Of a stretch of 64,000 bases of DNA, positions 46,431 to 56,700 are shown piece after piece. A model generated the notes under the pieces. It saw only the letters and a list, made by a program, of their open reading frames with translations, was not told where the DNA came from and ran no database searches. The translations under genes were made by a program, and so were the position numbers. Position 1 is the first letter of the stretch. Each line of letters opens with the position of its first letter. The stretch spans positions 63,343 to 127,342 of the forward strand of contig MNCI01033419.1 in the NCBI GenBank assembly GCA_015680685.1. Direction: 5' to 3'. The DNA is from Gnetum montanum (taxonomy: Eukaryota; Streptophyta; Gnetopsida; Gnetales; Gnetaceae).

Positions 46431-47600
46431 TACATTGACCATTCTAAATTCATGGAAGGATTTAGTCTATTGCACATTGACTAATAATCTCTTATCAGGG
46501 CTCTCAGGTTTGTATATGGTCATGGCTCCTAAAGGAAAGGTTGTATGAATAATGTAAGCTCCTTCTCACAGTGTTTGAAATTTTGTGCATTGTGGCACAT
46601 GTGCAGGGTTCTAGTAGAGAACCTTACCTCCTGGTTGATACCTAACCTTTCTAATCTTCAAGTCGTGACATTACTTGTTACATGCCTTATGCAACTCATT
46701 TGATGATAAGGCAGCTAATCGGTTTTCATCTAGCACGTTTAAAGTTTCCAACCTTTGTTTTTGTGCTAGATCAAGATCAAGGTGGAGGTCACAAGCCATT
46801 GATAGTGTACAGAGCTTGATTTGAATCAAAAGTAGTGGAAGCTTCCCATACACAAACTCATAGGGAAAGTAGCCTATAGGGAGTTTCCAGGTGGAGTGGT
46901 ATGCCCAAAGAGCATCATTCAATTTAGTGCTCCAATCTTGTCTATATTTGCTAATTGTCCTAGTCAATATTTTAGTGATCTCCCTATTGGTGACCTCAGC
47001 TTGTCCATTAGCTTAGGGGTGATAAGGTGTAGTTAATTTATGTTCAACCCCTAAGCGTTGCATTAACTTTCAAATAGTTGCACTTGTGAAATGTGTTCCA
47101 TTATCCGAAATAAGTGCACGTGGCACACCAAACCTATTTATGATTTATTGTTGCACGAATCATGTAGCTGTAGATGATGTGCAGTCTATAATAGCAGTTG
47201 CTTCAGACCATTACTTTAGATAGTCTATGGCAACTACAATGTAAGATTTTCCATTGGACATTGATGTAATGGGTCTCATAAAGTCTATTCCCCAAATGTC
47301 GAAGGGTTCTAACGGTTGAATCGATTGTTGCGGATCCTCCATTTTAGCAGTCATTCCCCTGTCACATTGATAGTGCTCGCAAGATCATACAAATTGATAG
47401 GAATCCAAAAATAATGTTGGCCAGTAATATCCTACAAGCAAGATCTTAATAGCCATTTGTCTCCCTACATAGTGACCCCTCATGAGCATCTTGGAGAACT
47501 CTCAGGTGGTCTACCTTGGGCACATACCATCGAACCAAGCCATTAGGACACACTTTGTAAAGTTATCCATTGATCTCCATGAAGTACTTGGATCTATGAA
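46431..47600 (-). pseudogene. Element B integrase remnant
   Basis: The zinc-binding domain lies near 47380-47520. The catalytic core reads PFDIWGIDFMRPITSMSNGK (first Asp), FGVPRALISDNGTHF (second Asp) and [17 protein letters not shown] (Glu), at about 47310, 47110 and 46990, so all three catalytic residues are present. The C-terminal part holds [20 protein letters not shown] and [20 protein letters not shown] (46671-46967). A few TAG/TAA stops remain (for example one in YLK-WSEA where a Trp codon is expected nearby). It would integrate the cDNA; inactive now. Confidence 0.75.
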
Positions 47601-49290
47601 GAAATTATTTTTTCTTCCTAAAGTCCAGCTCCTGTGGTGTTTGTTGAGTAAGGAGATAGGTGAGAATGCTACTATACCAGTTTGTCTCCGTGGGTTGGTT
47701 ATTCACTACACTGGAAAAGAGGGCTTCATTAAGAAAATGATCAAATATTACATATTCATCCTCTTTGCTATCCAAGTGCAATCGAAATAAATGATTTGCA
47801 ACTATGTTCTCGATGCCTTTTCGATCGATCATCATTAGATCAAACTCCTATAGGATTACCAGCCATTATATAATACAAGGGCTAACCATTGGCTTGTTCA
47901 TGAGGAACCAGATTGCACTATGATATGTGTGGATGAACACTTTATAACCTAACACATAGTGCCTAAACTTATCTAGTGAAAACACTATAGCCATTAATTA
48001 TTTCTTTGTAGTTGTGTAGTTAAGTTGTGCATCAGCGATACTTCTACTTGCATAGTGGATGTAGTAAGGGCATTTTTGGTCATCTAACTATGTAAGTACA
48101 GCTCCTAAAGCATAATTGGACACGTCAGTCATTATGTGGAATGGTCTGGACCAATCAAGAGCTTGTAGAATATGAGTTTCTACAAGCTTTTGTTTCAGAT
48201 TTTGGAATGCTTGTTCACATTATCTAGTCCACTCAAAAGATACGTCCTTCTTTGTTAGCTCTACCAACGGTTTGACAATCTTGGAGAAGTTCTCAATGAA
48301 TCTCCTATTGTAGCCAATGTGTCCAAGGAATGACCAAATGTCTTTGACAGTTTCTAGTTGATGGGTGATTCCTTGGATGATCCTAATTTTATCTAGATCT
48401 ACCTCTATTCCTACATGTGAAACCTTATGCCCAAGTACTATGCCTTCTTTGACCATTAAATGGCTTTTCTGCCAGTTGAGCCGTAAATTGGTTTCTATGC
48501 ATCTTTTCAGCACTTGCTCTAATCAGTCCAAGGCTTAATCAAAACTTGTTCCATAGGTGGAGAATTCATCCATAAAGACTTCCACTCCGTTCCCCATCTG
48601 CTATTGGAATATGCTTAGAACTAGGCATTGAAACGTGGTAGGAGAATTATACAAGCCAAATGACATTTGCTTATATGCAAACATTCCCCAAGGACTAGTG
48701 AACATTGTCTTGGCTTGGTCTTCTAGGGCTATCTGTATTTGGTTGTATCCACTATAGCCATCTAGAAAACTGTAATAGTGATGCCCTGCTATGATGTCTA
48801 AGACTTGGTCAACGAATGACAACGAAAAGTGATCCTTAAATATTGCCATGTTTAGCAGCCTAAAATCTATGCACATCCTCCATTTGCCTCCCTTTTTAGG
48901 CATGATCACCAAAGGGCTAAGCCATTCACTATCAGCAATGGGATATATGAACCTAGCCTTAAGAAGTTGTTCTATTTCTTCTTTTACTACTTGCTTCAAT
49001 TTTGGGTTCAATCGCCTTTGTGGTTGTTTTCGAGATTTCATGGAGGTGTCAGTGTAAATCCTATGTTGGCATATCCTAGGATATATTCTAGTTAATTTAG
49101 GATGTGACCAAGCAAAGGCTTTTGACCACTTATTTATTACCTTTAGCAGTCTCTCTTTTTGTTTGGAAGCAAGTCTTTCGTTGATGATTACCGATTTTCC
49201 ATTTTCAAGAATCATATATTCCAAACTGGTGGGCATTGGTTTCAATTCTAGGGGCTCTTGTTTAAATTTTGCAGGAATTTCCAACTTCCC
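47601..49290 (-). pseudogene. Element B reverse transcriptase and RNase H remnant
   Basis: The longest open frame of the family (48601-49284, 227 codons) runs from MEIPAKFKQEPLELKPMPTS. It passes RRLNPKLKQVVKEEIEQLLK, YPIADSEWLSPLVIMPKKGG, MCIDFRLLNMAIFKDHF, and YYSFLDGYSGYNQIQIALED to FGLYNSPTTFQCLVLSIFQ. The catalytic box just after it reads VEVFMDEFSTYG, with Glu in place of the second Asp. The connection (VLGHKVSHVGIEVDLDKIRI) and RNase H (GYKVFIHTYHSAI, MMIDRKGIENIVANHLFRLH) follow, broken by stops. The wording is clearly Athila-type. Confidence 0.8.
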
Positions 49291-49399
49291 CTAGTTGATG
49301 TTTTCAAGGTTAAGGCTTGGAAGTTGGCAGAGGACTTGCTCTAGTGCATCTATGCTTTTGATGTAAGCGTAAGTTATTCCCTCAATTAGTTCCATGCAC

Positions 49400-50064
49400 G
49401 TTAGTGAGTTTCTCTCTTGATCAGCTATCAACCACTAGGTTTCTTCTTGTTGTGTGGCTACTACATATAGGCACTTTTGTATATTAATGTCTTGTGCACA
49501 TCGGTTACATGCAGGCAATGCTAAACTTTGCACAACCCATGATCTCTGCACGCAATTGCACCGTGTATCACTGTATGCGATGCATGGAACCTTTTTCTTC
49601 TCGATATTTCCAAAAGTATTCTCTTTAGATATTTCCAAGGAAAGATCATGGATTCTTAGGTGTGCATATATAGTACTTAGCCATGCCTACCCATTATTAT
49701 TGGGAAGTCCCCTTTACCGTTATTTACTTGTATCACTAGGAAATCAGCTGGGTACGACCACCCACACATAGTGGTGACGATGTCCTCCACCAATCCCAAG
49801 GGAATAGTGATGGAATGGTTGGCCAGCTCTAGGAAAATATTGCTTTTCCTTAATGGAGGCAGGTTCCAGGCTTTGTACATTTCTTGTGATATAAAGCTGA
49901 CTCCAGAACTTGAGTCCAGAAAAGCTTTGCATGGCTCATTCCCAGTGATTTGGAGAGATAGATTAGAGGGCTTCCAAGATTAGAGAATTTCCTAGGAAGG
50001 TGGCCAACCTTGATCCAGTCAGTAACGACATGTGTTAACATAATCATATGTGTTGAGCTTGGTG
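49400..50064 (-). pseudogene. Element B aspartic protease remnant
   Basis: The minus strand reads GNEPCKAFLDSSSGVSFISQ, then EMYKAWNLPPLRKSNIFLEL, ITIPLGLVEDIVTTMCGWSY, and FLVIQVNNGKGDFPIIMGR. The active site keeps the Asp but has Ser where the DSG/DTG triad has Gly. After a frameshift it continues LRIHDLSLEISKENTFGNIE and a Cys-containing tail (LPACNRCAQDINIQK). Position between gag and RT is as in A and C. Confidence 0.65.
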
Positions 50065-52574
50065 TTTGGTTCGAAGGGAGCTCTAAAGCTTTATTTGATG
50101 GGGAGGCGTTCAAAGATTCCACCGCTTATGGTTGTAAGGGCTTGGTTGGACTATTGGTTTTGAAGGTCTTTTCTTCATATGGTTGTCAGAACCAAAAATT
50201 GGTTGAGGATTTATAGCCCTTGTGGCATTGCATTGCTGTAGTTGAGTAGGGAGTTCCCCTTGCATTGTTGGAGCAAGTGGTAATGGAGATATTGGTGTGA
50301 GAGCTGCAGATGGATTTGAAGGATGGTATATTTGTGGGTTATCTTCCCTAGGAGAAGGAGTTCTATCATACTCATGGGCTTGGTAGTGATGTTGTGGTTT
50401 GATTTCACTAACAGAGTCACATGGAGAGATTGGATGTTGCATGTAGTAGCCATATGAGTCAGGTTTCCGATAGGGGTATTGTTGCCTTAGTGGTGGCATC
50501 CCCCATGATTGTGGGTATTTCCACTATTGATGTTTCTCAATGAGTTGTGGTGGAGTTCCACTTGGATAATATGTTTAAGGTTGGTGGAACTGCCTTGGGT
50601 TACCTTGGGGATAAGGTAACCGTCAGGGTGCTTGTCGTTTATTTAGTTGTGGGTTGAGTGCATACACCCTAGACTCTTGTAGATCTGAGATCACTGGGCA
50701 ACATCCCTTAGGATGGTCGTATTGGCATATCTCGCATCCACCATCATTGTCAGTGTCTTAATTCACAACCTATTTTGTGATGGCCATTTAGCTGTTACCC
50801 TTGTTACATGCATTTTTCAAATATCTCTTTTTCTTTCTGTCGCGGTCACTACCTCGCTTCCTAGACTCCTCTACAATTTTAAGAATAGTTTTAAACCTAC
50901 TATCCAAGGAGTCCCACATTTGGTCTACCTTTGTTGATACTTCTATTGTTAACTTTTGGGGAGGCAAAGTTTTCCTATTCACCATCTCTTTGAGTGGTGA
51001 CTCTTCTTCCTCCTCACAAAATCTCACTCCCCTTTTTTAGAGGGAAGGATCTCGGTTGTATTCTTCCACACTTTTTGTCTTTCGTAGCTCACCTTCTTCT
51101 TTGGCTAGTTGCTCTAGCAATCTATGAATTTGATGAGACCTAAGCTCTAATAACCTTCCTTGGGTGTACGTCCCAAGGGTGCTTCTTGTTTCATGCCTAA
51201 GTCCATCCACGAGATGACGTAGTTGATCCCATTGCGAATAACTATGGCCAGGGCAACAATGTAACAGTGCATAATAGTGGCCCATGGCAGCATCCAAGGG
51301 TTCATGATTTCTTTGCTTCCATCCTTGGATTTACTTCTATAGGTTAGACACTCAAGAGTACGTTTGGTACTTATCATTGAGGATTTTTAACATTGTACTC
51401 CACCTTCGAATGGATTCCAGTTCTAAAGATTGGTACCAGCTTTCAGCTTCTTTCACTAGTGTCCTTGGAAACAACTTCAATTTTTGCCATCCATTTTCTA
51501 TGTTTTGCAAGGCACAAGCATTGTGAAATGCTTGTAAGTGATTTTGAGGATCAATGTTGTATCCCCCTTTGAATCGTGGGATGTTGTGCATGTCTAACCT
51601 CTTGATCCTACTATCCTTTGGGTGCCTTGTTAGAACTCTTATGACCTCCATTATATCTAGCATGCTTTTAGTTGCTAGTAGGGGTTCTTTGTGATCATCT
51701 TGTTCATACTGTCTATGGTGTCTACACGATTCCCTACTCTTCCTTCTTCTATGTATGGATTCCTTAGAGTGTTCTCGTCCTCATTCTCGACTGTCTCATC
51801 GATGTCTCTCACTTTGTTTTCCTTATCCTCAAGATTGGTTTCCCTATGACTGTGTCCAGACACTGAAGGAGAGGATGAAGGTGATAATGAAGGTGAAGAA
51901 GAATGAGAACCATCACCATGAAGGTGTTTTCTACCTTCTCTTTGGTGGTCTTGGCCTCAATCATGATCACGATCAGAACGTCCACACTTATCATGTGTTC
52001 ATGTTCCTACGTTGAACACTTTGTGTTCATGGGTATCAGAACCAGGGTTGTGAATAGTGGAGTGGAGGTTCTAATACACTACCTCCTAACCAATGTTAGG
52101 AGCAAGAACATCATTTTGTGGATAACCTTTTGAAGTAGGTTTACCATCCTCAATTTTGCTCAAAATGTGTAGAGCGTCATGGGGCGATTTACCCTTTAAG
52201 GATGTATGGTATCTCTCCTATCATAAGTCCCTTTGACATTGCACTTCTGTGGAATGATAGTCCCTTGAGTCATGATCACATGCAATGTATTTTGCATATA
52301 AAAGTGGCATGCCTATTTGTGTGAGAGCACAAAGGAGCATGTTGGGGATTGATCGGTCTGGAGGCAACACTATGTTACCCTCTAAGTCTCTCCAACACAG
52401 TTTTTCATCTTGGTTGAGAATAAAGGTGAAATTGGGTACATACTCATTGGGATGAGTATATACCACACAAAATTGTTGAGGAATTGGTAGATTCTAGTTA
52501 TGTGTATTATGTCGCCTATTGCCTCTTGTATTAGTCCTAGGCAGTGAAGTGCTCTTATGTGAAGAAGAAGACAT
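50065..52574 (-). pseudogene. Element B gag remnant
   Basis: The start ATG at 52574 gives MSSSSHKSTSLP, 126 bases inside the primer site, as in A and C. Blocks: VYTHPNEYVPNFTFILNQDE (52400-52460), a His/Asp/Arg-rich tract (51800-52010), and the gag core GGYNIDPQNHLQAFHNACAL, QKLKLFPRTLVKEAESWYQS and LESIRRWSTMLKILNDKYQT (51360-51570). Then come VSTKVDQMWDSLDSRFKTIL, and CEICQYDHPKGCCPVISDLQ (50690-50750), a C-x2-C-x3-H-x3-C-C cluster with all Cys present. A Pro/Tyr/Gln-rich stretch (50211-50530) leads to the protease. Several frameshifts. Confidence 0.7.
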
Positions 52575-52699
52575 TTTGTCTTGTTCGGTGTGCAATGTAC
52601 CGTTGTCTTGTTTTTTTTTAATTAACCCTAAGGGTTCATTCTAGCATTCCAACAATATGAATGATTTCCTATGTTCTGCGTAGTTCAAAAACAACTAAG

Positions 52700-52717
52700 T
52701 CCCTGACAACGGTACCA
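52700..52717 (-). other. Primer binding site of element B (tRNA-Asp-like)
   Basis: On the minus strand TGGTACCGTTGTCAGGGA, one base inside the LTR end. It differs from TGGCGCCGTTGCCGGGGA mostly by C-to-T or G-to-A changes. Confidence 0.7.
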
Positions 52718-52718
52718 A

Positions 52719-53519
52719 TGATGAGTGGCGAGGTACCCCTACACTCAACCATACAAATACAAGCCTTTCACACATGATCCGGTTGAACTCCAAGGATTAA
52801 GTGCTTACACATCTTAATGGAATACTAAGGGTTAATCAATTGTTGTCTTCCCAAACTTACTTGTATTGTCATGGTTGTATGGTTAAGTAAGCTTGAGGTA
52901 TATGATTTTTATAGCTTTTGTATTTTTTTATGTCTTCTGCTAATGAAGGAGAGGGAGAGAGAACTAAGTGGCTAACTTACATTAACTATTCATTAACTAG
53001 TTTCTAAATGTTCCTAACACCAATATTCGTTTCCACTTGTCGTACACATCCTGAACTAGTGAAACACTGCTAGGATTACCAAACGCTAATCATTACTGGG
53101 TTACCAAGCGCTACACACATGCTTGAAGTGGTCATACTGAGTGTATTTAACTAAGAGGGTTGAAGGTTTAGAGAGATGTTAATTAACTAGGAAAGCATTA
53201 AATAATAATTAATTACTAATTAACTTAATCTGTATGCTACAAGGTTTATCATAAAGTTCATCTTTATTTCCATACACAAAATTATGCTCATGTACAAATT
53301 GCTCGAATAAAGATCTGTTCACTCTATGACTCCTACTGTGGGCACATAGAAATAATTCTAACTTTGGAATAACAAAACTGCAAGAGTTTGGCTAAGGGTC
53401 TAAGTCTAACTACCTTGAACCAAGGGCGCCGCCTCTTATTTATAGAAGATGAGGTAGGATGCAATATTGTGTATGTGATATTACGTGGTGGATGCGATAG
53501 GCGATATCGTGGCTCACCA
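52719..53519 (-). mobile_element. 5' LTR of element B
   Basis: 801 bases, TGATGAGTGGCGAGG...GTGGCTCACCA. On the minus strand the outer U3 carries repeated ATATTG/ATATCG words (53460-53512) before a TATA box (reverse of CTTATTTATAGAAG near 53436). AATAAAGAT words lie near 53306. Pairs with 43625-44418. Confidence 0.85.
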
Positions 53520-53524
53520 AGTGG

Positions 53525-54240
53525 TATGCCCAAAGAGCATAATTTAGTTTGGTGCTCTAGTCTCGCTAATACTTGCTAATGGTTCATGTCAATATTTTTG
53601 TGATCTCCCTATTGGTGGCTTTGGTTTGACCATTCGCTTGAGGATGATATGGTGTAGTCAGTTTATGTTCAACTCCTAAGCATTGCATTAACTTTTAAAA
53701 TGTCGAGCCTGTAAAGTGTGTACCATTATTATAAATAAGCGCACAAGGCATGCCAAACTTGTTTACAATTTTTTGTTGAACAAATTATGCAGTGGTAGAT
53801 GATGTACGGTCCATAATAGCTATTGCTTCTACCCATTTTGTAAAATAGTCAATAGTAACAACAATGTAGGCCTTTCCATTGGACATTGGTGTCATAGGCC
53901 CCATAAAATCAATACCCCATAGTTGAAGGGTTCTAAATGTTGAATCCATTGTTACAGAGCCTCCATTCTAGCATTCATTTCCCCATCAAGTTGGCAGCGG
54001 TCATAAGATTGGACGAAATGATGAGCATCCTGGAACAATGTAGGCCAATAATATCCTACAAGTAAGATTTTAATGGTTGTTCATCTCCCTATGTAATAAC
54101 CCCCACAAGGACCCTCATGAGCATCTTGGAAAACTCGTAATTGATTTACATCAGGAACACACCATTAGACCAAGCCATCAAAACACACCTTATAAAGGTG
54201 CCTATTGATTTCTATGAAATATTTGGCTCAGTAAAGAAAC
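53525..54240 (-). pseudogene. Element C integrase, N-terminal and core part
   Basis: The zinc-binding domain lies near 54000-54200. In the core, WGIDFMGP-like residues keep the first Asp, but the second region reads ALIYNNGTHF (Asp changed to Asn near 53725) and the third NGQTKATNREIT (Glu changed to Lys near 53650). The frame is cut at 53524 by element B and continues at 43619. Confidence 0.7.
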
Positions 54241-55906
54241 TATTGTTTCTTATTAATATCAAGCTCTTATGGTATTTTTTATGTGAGAAGATAGGTAATT
54301 TTTAATTGTGGTTAATTGATTGTTTATCACACCCGCAAAGAGGAGTTCATGAAGGAAATAGTCGAAAATTGGATATTCATCCTCTTTTTTGTCCCATCGC
54401 AACTGAGATAAATGATTAGCAACAACATTCTTGGTGCCTTTATGATCAATCATCATTAGATTGAACTCTTGTAAGATCACGAGCCATCGTATGATGTGAG
54501 GGCTCACCATTGGTTTGTTCATTAGGAATCGAATTACACTATGATCTGTATGTACAAATATCTTATAGCCCAATACATAGTGCCTAAATTTTTCTAGTGT
54601 AAACACCATAGCCATTAACTCTTTTTCCATTGTGGTGTAATTGAGTTGTGCACTAGTGATACTTCGAATTGCACAGTGGATGTAATAGGGATATTTTTGG
54701 TTATCTAACTATGTAAGTACAACTCCTAAGGCAAAGTTGGATGCGTTAGTGATTATGTGGAATAGTTTGGACCGATCAGGATATTGTAGAATAGGTGTTT
54801 CTATAAGCTTCTATTTTAAGGTTTGAAAGGCTAGCTCACATTCCTTGGTCCATTCAAAAGGTATTTCCTTCTTCATTAGTTCTACTAAAGGTTTCATAAT
54901 CCTTGAAAAGTTCTCAATGAAGCATCTATAATAGCCAACATATCCAAGGAATGATTGGATGTCTTTTATAGTTTCAGGTTGCTGAGTGATTTCTTGGATG
55001 ACCTTAATCTTTTTGGGATCTACTTCTATCCCTGTTTGTGAAATCTTGTGTCCTAATACAACACCTTCTTGGATCATTAAATGGCTTTTTTCAAGTTGAG
55101 CCTTAAGTTGGTTTTTATATATCATTTCAGTACTTGATCTAATTGGTCCAATGCTTGTTTGAAGTCCACTTCATAGGTGAAAAAATTATCCATAAAGACA
55201 TCCACACCATTTCTTATTTGCTACTAAAAGATACTTAGAACCAAATTTTGAAACATTGTTGGGACATTGCACAAGCCAAATGACATATACTTATATGGAA
55301 ATGTCCCCCAAGGACTTGTGAACATAGTTTTGGCTTGGTCTTTTTAGTGCTATTTGAATTTGATTATATCCATTGTAGCCATCCAAAAAACTGTAGTAGC
55401 AATTCCCTACAATGGTATCTAAGACTTGGTCAATGAATGGCAATGGAAAGTAGTCATTAAATGTTGCCATGTTTAGTAGCCTAAAGTCTATACACACCCT
55501 CCATTTACCTCCTTTTTTGGGCACAATGACTAACAGACTAACCCATTCACTATTAGCAATAGGATAGATGAACCTAGCTTTTAGAAGTTGTTCAATTTCT
55601 TCTTTAACTACTTGCTTAAGCTTTGGGTTCAGTTGCCTCTATGGTTACCATCAAGGTTTCATGGAGGGGTTAGTGTAAATTCTATGTTGGCATATCCTAG
55701 GATCTATTCTGGTTAATTCGGGATATGACCAAGAAAAGGCTTTTGACCATTTGTTTACCATTTTCAATAGTATTTCTTTTTTTTTGAGGAGCAAGATTAG
55801 TGTTAATGATTACCAATTTTCCATTTTTAAGAAATGTATACTCCATATTGGTGGGCAATGATTTTAACTCAAGGGGCCTTTTCTTGAACTTGTTATGGAT
55901 TTCCAA
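54241..55906 (-). pseudogene. Element C reverse transcriptase and RNase H remnant
   Basis: The N-terminal frame 55697-55906 reads MEIHNKFKKRPLELKSLPTN. The RT core at 55291-55524 has MPKKGGKWRVCIDFRLLNMA and YYSFLDGYNGYNQIQIAL. The catalytic box near 55185 reads VDVFMDNFFTY, with Asn for the second Asp. 54811-55125 holds VVLGHKISQTGIEVDPKKIK and SFLGYVGYYRCFIENFSRIM. RNase H (54259-54630) is well kept: MEKELMAMVFTLEKFRHYVL, KIFVHTDHSVIRFLMNKPMV, DHKGTKNVVANHLSQLRWDK. Frameshifts separate the pieces. Confidence 0.75.
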
Positions 55907-55929
55907 CTTTCCCCAGTTGATATTTTTGA

Positions 55930-56700
55930 TGTTAGGACTTGGAAGTTGGTGATGGACTTGCTCTAATGTATCTATGTTATCAAGTTATGTGCAATTCAAG
56001 CTCTCAGTTGGTTCCATGCATATAGTTGAATCATTCGCTTGGTCAGTTGTCAACCACTGGGTGCCTTCTTATCTTGTGGCTACTGCATACATGCATCTTT
56101 GTATGTTAGTTATTGATGCACACTGGTTGCATGCAGGCAATGTTAAACATTGTACAAACTAGGACTTCTACACGTAATTACACCCTATGTCACTGTATGC
56201 TATGCATGAAACTTTCTTCTTCTTGGTCTTTCCAAATGTAGTTTCCTTTGATATTTCTAGGGAAAGATCATGTATTCCTAGGCGTGCATCAATTGTGCTT
56301 AGCCATGCTCTTCCCATTATGATTTGGAAGTCCTCCTTACAGTTGTTGACTTGAATCACTAGGAAATCCATTGGATATGACCACCCACAAAAAATGGTGA
56401 CAATGTCCTCCACTAGTTGTAATGGGATAGTGATGGACTGGTCGGCCAACTCTAAATGTATGTTACTCTTTATAGTGGAGGCAGGTTCCAGCCTTTATAC
56501 ATTTCTTGAGAGATTAAGTTAATACTAGAACCTGAATTTAAAAGAGCTTTGCAAGGTTTGTTCTCAGTGATTTGCAAATATATAAGAGGACTTCCAGGAT
56601 CAGAGAATTTCCTAGGAAGACAACCACCTTTAATCCAATTAGTAATTTCATGAGTCAACATGATTATGTGTGTTAAGTGTGGTCTTTGGTTCAAAGGAAG
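55930..56700 (-). pseudogene. Element C aspartic protease remnant
   Basis: The minus strand reads ENKPCKALLNSGSSINLISQ, then EMYKGWNLPPL (56470-56580): the catalytic Asp of the DSG triad has become Asn. Then ADQSITIPLQLVEDIVTIFC, FLVIQVNNCKEDFQIIMGRA and LSTIDARLGIHDLSLEISKE (56168-56449). The linker towards RT occupies 55930-56160. Confidence 0.65.

Larger units (their letters stand above)
43625..53519 (-). mobile_element. Athila-like Ty3/gypsy element B, nested in the integrase of C
   Basis: 9,895 bases from TGATGAGTG to GGCTCACCA, flanked by AGTGG on both sides (43620-43624 and 53520-53524). Removing B and one AGTGG rejoins C's integrase at the place that in B's own integrase reads GGTGGAGTGGTATGCCCAAA (46890-46909). 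It has two full LTRs (43625-44418 and 52719-53519), a primer site, gag, protease, RT, RNase H and integrase. It is the best kept member of the family here, but still has stops in every domain. Its LTRs differ at roughly one site in twelve by eye, mostly transitions, so even the youngest insertion is old. Confidence 0.9.
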
